10,974 nt of DNA from MGOM01 sp035455265. Its GTDB lineage: Bacteria > Chloroflexota > Anaerolineae > Anaerolineales > E44-bin32. Numbering within the stretch: the stretch's first letter is position 1; every line of letters starts with the position of its first letter. Where the stretch lies: assembly GCA_035455265.1 (NCBI GenBank), contig DATIFK010000069.1, positions 1 through 10,974 of the forward strand, in the 5' to 3' direction. Below, piece by piece: positions 7,321 through 10,974 of the stretch. The translations under genes and the position numbers were made by a program. Below the pieces are notes generated by a model that saw only the letters and a program-made list of their open reading frames with translations, had not been told where the DNA came from and ran no database searches.

Positions 7321-7325
7321 CCCCG

Positions 7326-7353
7326 GCTGCCGGCTCCCAGCTTCCAGCCACCC
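7326..7353 (+). repeat. 7-bp tandem repeat (GCTNCCA type)
   Basis: Four consecutive 7-nt units GCTGCCG, GCTCCCA, GCTTCCA and GCCACCC begin 5 nt after the stop codon of the phosphatase-fold gene. The middle two differ at one base. The unit sequence differs from the CTGA-type array 40 nt further on but the period is the same. Confidence 0.6.
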
Positions 7354-7390
7354 GTACCCTCCAGGTGGCGACCTTCCCAAGGCCAGGGCT

Positions 7391-7440
7391 AGACTGATGA
7401 CTGACAACTGAAGACTGATGACTGGTTCTGCGACTGACCG
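7391..7440 (+). repeat. 7-bp tandem repeat array (CTGAYNA type) at a gene start
   Basis: Units in exact register: CTGATGA 7394, CTGACAA 7401, CTGAAGA 7408 and CTGATGA 7415, then an imperfect stretch and CTGACCG at 7434. The last full unit supplies the ATG at 7418 of the TPR gene, while an earlier unit supplies an in-frame TGA (7409-7411) just before it. Confidence 0.75.
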
Positions 7441-9169
7441 CCTCCGCCACTTACTCGATGCGGGCCTGATCCGCCCTGCCGATCCATCCGGTCCAGGGGA
7501 CTATCAGTTCTCGCACGCCCTCGTCCAGGACGCAGCCTACGCCTCCCTGTTGCGCGCCGAACGCCGCAGTCTCCACCTCGCCGTGGGCGACAGCCTCGAG
7601 GCGGCCCCGGCGGAGAGGCAGGAGGAACTGGCGCCGCGTCTGGCGGATCACTTCTTGCTCGGAGGCGACCTCGACCGGGCCCTGACCTATCTGCTTCGCG
7701 CCGGACACGCCGCGGCCCGCCTCCACGCCAGCGCCGAGGCGTCGCTGCACTTCGCTCGGGCCCTCGACCTGCTCGACCCCGACACCTCCCCACCCGATGT
7801 CCTGGAGGACGTCGCCTCCGGATTGGGCCAGGCTCTCGAGCTCCAGAGTCGCTTCGGCGACGCGCTGCGCGCCTACGAGTGGCTGGAGGAAGCCGCCCGG
7901 GCGCGCGGCGAGACGCGCCTGCACCTCGCCGCGCTCATGGCGCGGGCCAAGATTCTGGCTACCCCCAACCCGTCGCAGGATCCGGACTTGGCCTCGTCCA
8001 CTCTGGACCAGGCCCTGGCACTCGCCCGACGATCGGGGAACGCCGCCGCCGAGAGCCGGGTGCTGTGGAATCAGATGATCTTGCGCGTCTATTCCGGCGG
8101 CGATATCCACGAAGCCGTTCGACTGGGGCAAGCCTCGCTGGAGATCGCCCGCCGCGAGGGTCTGGACGAGCAGCGCGCCTTCACCCTCAACGATCTCGTC
8201 TACGCCTACACAGCCCTCGACGACCCTACATCGGCGCTCGCCGCACAGCCCGAAGCGGAAGCGCTCTGGCGGCGACTTGGGAATCTGCCGATGTTGGCCG
8301 ATTGCCTGTCGATTTCGGTTGGGGCGCGTCACCTGATCGGAGAGTTCACCCAGGCGCGGGCGGCGGCGGACGAGGCAGCCTCTATCGCTCTGCGAATCGG
8401 CAACCTGTGGGGGCAGGCCAACAGCCGATTCTTCGTGGGACAGGTCTATCTCGACGAAGGTCTCCCCGACTTGGCGATCGAGTCGCGTGAAGAGGCCATC
8501 CGCCTCGGACGTCTCTCCGGACACGACGTGGCGGCCTATGTCGCCGAAGCTGACCTGGCATGGATTCACGCCTATCTCGGAGACGCCGAGCGGGCCTCGC
8601 AGGAGCTGCAGGCGATCGCCGAGTCGCCCCCTCCCTTCGCGCGGCGACTGCTCACGCCGCACGTGCTGGGCCACCTCGGGAGAGTGCAGGTCCGCCTGGG
8701 GGATCTCCAGGAGGCGCGCCAAACGCTGGCTGAGGCCGAAACCCTCCTGCCGTCTGAAGGTCTACGGCTTATGGCGCCGTTTCTTGTGCCCATGGGGCTG
8801 GTGGAACTCGCCCTGGCGCAAGGCGACCTTGACGCGGCGCAGAGTCGGCTCGCCCGCTATCTCGACTTTCTCCAGGGCCACCAGGCACGCGCTTTCGTTC
8901 CAGAGGCTCTCGGTCTGCGGGGGCGACTCGAAACACGGCGCGGGCGTGAGGCGGAGGCCCGTCGCGACCTCGAGCACGCCTACGAAGAGGCCAGCGCCAT
9001 GGGGCTTCGGCGGATGATCGGTCCACTGGCGTGGGACCTGAGCCGTCTCGATGGGAGCCAGGCCGGCACATGGGAGGCGCGCAGCCGCGAGGCGTTCGAG
9101 TTCATCGCCTCGCACATTGCAGATCGCGCACGGCGACAGCATTTCCTCCAGTCCGCCTTGCAGCGATAA
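7418..9169 (+). CDS. TPR-repeat protein, apparent C-terminal part of an AAA/TPR regulator
   Basis: 583 residues, almost entirely helical TPR-like repeats from about residue 83 to the end (Ala/Leu-rich helix pairs with GD- and EA-type turns). Residues about 5-53, including YQFSHALVQDAAY (29-41), look like the segment that follows the ATPase domain in large signalling proteins of the adenylate cyclase/AAA/TPR or kinase/AAA/TPR type. Those proteins normally carry several hundred residues before this point, with a P-loop; none are present here. The ATG at 7418 lies in a 7-bp repeat array, is the first start after an in-frame TGA, and has no good ribosome binding site. The gene may be a 5'-truncated remnant or a short stand-alone scaffold. 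The frame is otherwise open over 1.7 kb, so it has not decayed visibly. No membrane segment or signal peptide. Confidence 0.75.
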   Translation: MTGSATDRLRHLLDAGLIRPADPSGPGDYQFSHALVQDAAYASLLRAERRSLHLAVGDSLEAAPAERQEELAPRLADHFLLGGDLDRALTYLLRAGHAAARLHASAEASLHFARALDLLDPDTSPPDVLEDVASGLGQALELQSRFGDALRAYEWLEEAARARGETRLHLAALMARAKILATPNPSQDPDLASSTLDQALALARRSGNAAAESRVLWNQMILRVYSGGDIHEAVRLGQASLEIARREGLDEQRAFTLNDLVYAYTALDDPTSALAAQPEAEALWRRLGNLPMLADCLSISVGARHLIGEFTQARAAADEAASIALRIGNLWGQANSRFFVGQVYLDEGLPDLAIESREEAIRLGRLSGHDVAAYVAEADLAWIHAYLGDAERASQELQAIAESPPPFARRLLTPHVLGHLGRVQVRLGDLQEARQTLAEAETLLPSEGLRLMAPFLVPMGLVELALAQGDLDAAQSRLARYLDFLQGHQARAFVPEALGLRGRLETRRGREAEARRDLEHAYEEASAMGLRRMIGPLAWDLSRLDGSQAGTWEARSREAFEFIASHIADRARRQHFLQSALQR

Positions 9170-9230
9170 CGACCCGGCTTCGGCCCTCCACTCGCCGACG
9201 GTCGCGGCGCAGGCTCCGCCGGAGGTCACG

Positions 9231-9259
9231 TTGCCCAGGAAAGCCCGTTGTGATAGATT
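9231..9259 (+). promoter_or_regulatory. Promoter for the zinc-ribbon gene
   Basis: TTGCCC (9231-9236) and TAGATT (9254-9259) are separated by 17 nt, each matching 4 of 6 consensus bases, and TG at 9251-9252 gives an extended -10. Transcription would begin near 9266, about 26 nt before the ATG at 9292. Confidence 0.45.
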
Positions 9260-9291
9260 GATGGATACGGTTCCTCGGAGCCTTGGTCAGC

Positions 9292-10509
9292 ATGGCCTCA
9301 ACGCCTGCTCAGACGGTCGATGACAGCTTCGTCGCCGGGCTGGCCTGCCCGATCTGCAACATCGGTCAGCTGGCGGTACAGCACATCGACAACTTCCCGG
9401 ACTATGTGACGTGCAGCCATTGCGGGTCGGCGTTCGTCGTCGAGGACACCGGCGAGCGCGTCATGTACGGCCGAATCTCCCCGGACTACCCCCAGGTGTC
9501 CGCGTTCGCCCTCAAGCAATGGGTCTGGCTCGAAGCTGTGCGCCGCCGAGCCGAGGCGGAGCGGCCGGCGCCGCCTGCACCCGTGGCGGTGCGAGAACCC
9601 GCCGCCGAGGAAGAGATCGTCGAAGAAGAACCAGTCGAGGGAGGAGACGTCGAGCCGAGCTGGCTGGGCGACCGACTGCGTTCGACCAGCGGCCTGTCCG
9701 CCGGCGTTCCCATCCCCACCGAACCGGAGCCCGCGCACTGGGAGCGACCGCCGGTCGTTCTATCGCCGGAGTCCGAACCTCTTCCGGACTGGCTCCGATC
9801 CGGCCGCGCCACCCCGGTCGAGCCTCCGCCCCCATCGCCGGCCGCGCCATCCGCTCCCGCGCCCGTCGCTGCCCCCGCCCAAGCCGCGGCCGCGCCCAGC
9901 GCAGTCCCATCGGAGGAACCCGCCGCTCAACAACGGACGCGGGTCACGTTGCGCGGGGACCGGGTTCGCTTCCCCATCAACGCCTGCGCTCATTGTCTGC
10001 GCACGCCCGCGCCCGCTCGGTGGCCGGTCGTCGGAAGTCTGCCGCGGCCGAAGACCCTGGGCGGACGCCGGTCGGCGACGTTTCGGATCCCCCTGTGCGC
10101 GTCGTGCCGCAAGCGCGCCGCGGCCAGCTCCAGCGACCAGACCAGCGCCCGATTGCAGGCGCATCTGATCTCCGCTTTGGTGGCGCTGGCCGTGATCGTC
10201 GGCGCGCTGGCCCTGAACCTGGTCTCGTTCGACGGCAATCCCCTCGGCTCCTTGGCCATCCTGGCCGTCCTCGCCGTGCTGGGGTACGCCATCCCAGCGG
10301 TGGCCATGCTGGGCCGCGCCAGCCGGGTATCCGTGCCTCCCGACGCCGAGTTCGTCCGGTCGACCCTGCTGGTCCGCGGCAGTCCGCTGAGCCCCGAGAC
10401 GGTCTTCGCCTGGCGCAATGCCGGGTACGCCGACATGTTCTTTCAGTCCAACCAGGCGGCTGCATCGCGCGGCCCTGAACCCACCGACGAAGACGCAGAT
10501 ATCGAGTAG
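9292..10509 (+). CDS. Membrane-anchored double zinc-ribbon protein of unknown function
   Basis: 405 residues. Domain order: N-terminal zinc ribbon with Cys19/Cys22 and Cys41/Cys44; an acidic and then Pro/Ala-rich disordered middle (about 90-215) carrying two short motifs, PSWL (122-125) and PDWL (165-168); a second four-Cys site with Cys232/Cys235 and Cys269/Cys272; two adjacent membrane helices, about 292-312 and 318-340; and a short C-terminal tail containing FAWRNAGYADMFFQSN. The Cys sites face the cytoplasm if the two helices form a hairpin. The ATG at 9292 is preceded by GGAG (9277-9280, 11 nt away); a TTG three codons upstream is too close to it. Function unknown: the first ribbon resembles nucleic-acid or protein-binding ribbons, and the rest suggests a membrane-tethered adaptor. 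Independent promoter-like sequence upstream, so probably monocistronic. Confidence 0.85.
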   Translation: MASTPAQTVDDSFVAGLACPICNIGQLAVQHIDNFPDYVTCSHCGSAFVVEDTGERVMYGRISPDYPQVSAFALKQWVWLEAVRRRAEAERPAPPAPVAVREPAAEEEIVEEEPVEGGDVEPSWLGDRLRSTSGLSAGVPIPTEPEPAHWERPPVVLSPESEPLPDWLRSGRATPVEPPPPSPAAPSAPAPVAAPAQAAAAPSAVPSEEPAAQQRTRVTLRGDRVRFPINACAHCLRTPAPARWPVVGSLPRPKTLGGRRSATFRIPLCASCRKRAAASSSDQTSARLQAHLISALVALAVIVGALALNLVSFDGNPLGSLAILAVLAVLGYAIPAVAMLGRASRVSVPPDAEFVRSTLLVRGSPLSPETVFAWRNAGYADMFFQSNQAAASRGPEPTDEDADIE

Positions 10510-10534
10510 GGGTCACACCGTCCCGGTCGTCTCG

Positions 10535-10562
10535 CCCCGGCGGACCGGGGCTTCGCGGTCCG
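10535..10562. repeat. Overlapping, mutually exclusive inverted repeats
   Basis: CCCCGG (10535-10540) pairs with CCGGGG (10545-10550) around a 4-nt loop. The overlapping CGGACCG (10541-10547) pairs with CGGTCCG (10556-10562) around an 8-nt loop. Both cannot form together. They begin 26 nt after the zinc-ribbon stop codon. No T-tract follows, so any terminator role would not be of the classical intrinsic type. Confidence 0.6.
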
Positions 10563-10569
10563 AACGGGG

Positions 10570-10586
10570 TGTCCTCCGTAAGGACA
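10570..10586. repeat. 6-bp inverted repeat
   Basis: TGTCCT (10570-10575) and AGGACA (10581-10586) pair around a 5-nt loop, directly downstream of the overlapping hairpins. Together they make the 3' region of the zinc-ribbon transcript strongly structured. Confidence 0.5.
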
Positions 10587-10604
10587 TCGGGACGAGGTGC
10601 CGGG

Positions 10605-10653
10605 AGTGGTCGGTGGCCAGTGGTCAGAACAAGACGTGACTGACCACTGACGC
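10605..10653. repeat. 7-bp repeats in opposing orientation with a 10-bp inverted repeat
   Basis: Three tandem units AGTGGTC 10605, GGTGGCC 10612 and AGTGGTC 10619 are followed, after a short gap, by two units on the opposite strand sense, CTGACCA 10640 and CTGACGC 10647. The result is a perfect 10-bp inverted repeat, CAGTGGTCAG (10618-10627) with CTGACCACTG (10640-10649), and a 12-nt loop. The reverse complement of the left half reads in the same CTGAYNA phase as the arrays at 5655 and 7391. Confidence 0.7.
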
Positions 10654-10716
10654 CTCCCCGCGGGCCCTGGTTCTCTGCAAATCCCCCTCCGGTGGGAAGG
10701 GTAGCCGACCCCCGGC

Positions 10717-10725
10717 TGTTATAAT
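10717..10725 (+). promoter_or_regulatory. Extended -10 promoter for uvrA
   Basis: TGTTATAAT is a perfect TGn plus TATAAT extended -10 box, the best promoter-like sequence in the window. No clear -35 is seen, which extended -10 promoters tolerate. Transcription would start near 10732, about 33 nt before the uvrA ATG. I see no LexA-like site around it. Confidence 0.65.
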
Positions 10726-10764
10726 GCCAGATTGCGCTCGCACGCCATCGGGCGCGGCCCCTCA

Positions 10765-10974
10765 ATGCCTCAAGACAAGATCGTCGTTGTTGGCGCACGC
10801 CAGCACAACCTCAAGAACATCAACCTGGAGATCCCCCGCGACCGGCTGGTCGTGATCTCGGGGATCTCCGGCTCGGGCAAGTCGTCGCTGGCCTTCGACA
10901 CGATCTTCGCCGAAGGGCAGCGGCGCTACGTCGAGTCGCTCTCGGCCTACGCCCGCCAGTTCCTCGGCCAGCTC
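10765..10974 (+). CDS. uvrA: Excinuclease ABC subunit A (3' partial)
   Basis: The first 70 codons of UvrA, the DNA-damage sensor of nucleotide excision repair, an ABC-type ATPase that works with UvrB in the cytoplasm. The translation from ATG 10765 begins MPQDKIVVVGARQHNLKN, then carries the first Walker A, GISGSGKSS (33-41), and the UvrA-typical blocks LAFDTIFAEGQRRYVESL and SAYARQFLGQL. The frame is open to the window end, and the remaining roughly 900 residues would lie beyond it. There is no clear Shine-Dalgarno sequence before the ATG, but the start position fits the family and a strong extended -10 lies 40 nt upstream. Confidence 0.96.
   Translation, partial: MPQDKIVVVGARQHNLKNINLEIPRDRLVVISGISGSGKSSLAFDTIFAEGQRRYVESLSAYARQFLGQL

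Noticed and set aside
5986..7407. 473-codon antisense open frame across the lipoprotein and phosphatase-fold genes
   Set aside because: It covers two genes with clear motifs on the other strand and has only shadow-like composition.
7451..8722. 423-codon antisense open frame over the TPR gene
   Set aside because: Opposite a coherent helical-repeat protein; no start signal or domain seen.
9411..10478. 355-codon plus-strand frame inside the zinc-ribbon gene
   Set aside because: Arg/Ala/Pro-rich out-of-frame product; the other frame carries both four-Cys sites and the membrane helices.

Overview
The window is GC-rich DNA that most resembles a Chloroflexota (Anaerolineae-like) chromosome. The grounds are indirect. 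There is a Pkn2-type Ser/Thr kinase with a long Thr/Pro/Ser linker and an extracellular beta domain, a membrane zinc-ribbon protein with PxWL motifs, a TPR protein of the AAA/cyclase-associated kind, and intergenic 7-bp tandem repeats. No 16S gene or other phylogenetic marker is present apart from the first 70 codons of uvrA.

Layout. (1) 1-3409, plus strand: two adjacent half-size ABC exporter genes, the first cut by the window edge. The second starts 2 nt after the first stops. Their motifs are complementary: Walker-B Glu to Asp in the first, a non-canonical signature motif in the second. This is the pattern of a heterodimeric exporter with one degenerate ATP site. (2) 3467-5338, minus strand, convergent with the ABC pair: a transmembrane Ser/Thr kinase whose DFG motif reads DFS. 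(3) 5339-5715: a 377-nt divergent intergenic region with a perfect 9-bp inverted repeat, three copies of an 8-mer, a possible -10 box for each direction and a 7-bp tandem repeat array. (4) 5716-7320, plus strand: a small predicted lipoprotein followed after 15 nt by an endonuclease/exonuclease/phosphatase-fold protein, probably one operon. (5) 7321-9169: two back-to-back 7-bp repeat arrays, then a TPR protein that appears to lack the N-terminal ATPase half of its family and whose ATG lies inside the repeat. (6) 9292-10509: a zinc-ribbon protein with two membrane segments and its own promoter-like sequence. (7) 10510-10764: a structured intergenic region with overlapping inverted repeats, a third site of 7-bp repeats, and a strong extended -10 promoter. 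(8) 10765 to the window end: the start of uvrA.

The genes do not form one obvious pathway. The exporter pair works together. The kinase and the lipoprotein are divergently placed and both carry extracytoplasmic beta-rich domains, but a functional link is only a guess. The most unusual features are the 7-bp repeat arrays at three intergenic sites, two of which overlap possible start codons, and the apparently headless TPR gene that begins in one of them. I see no CRISPR array, transposase, tRNA or rRNA. I do not see a clearly new defence or signalling system.
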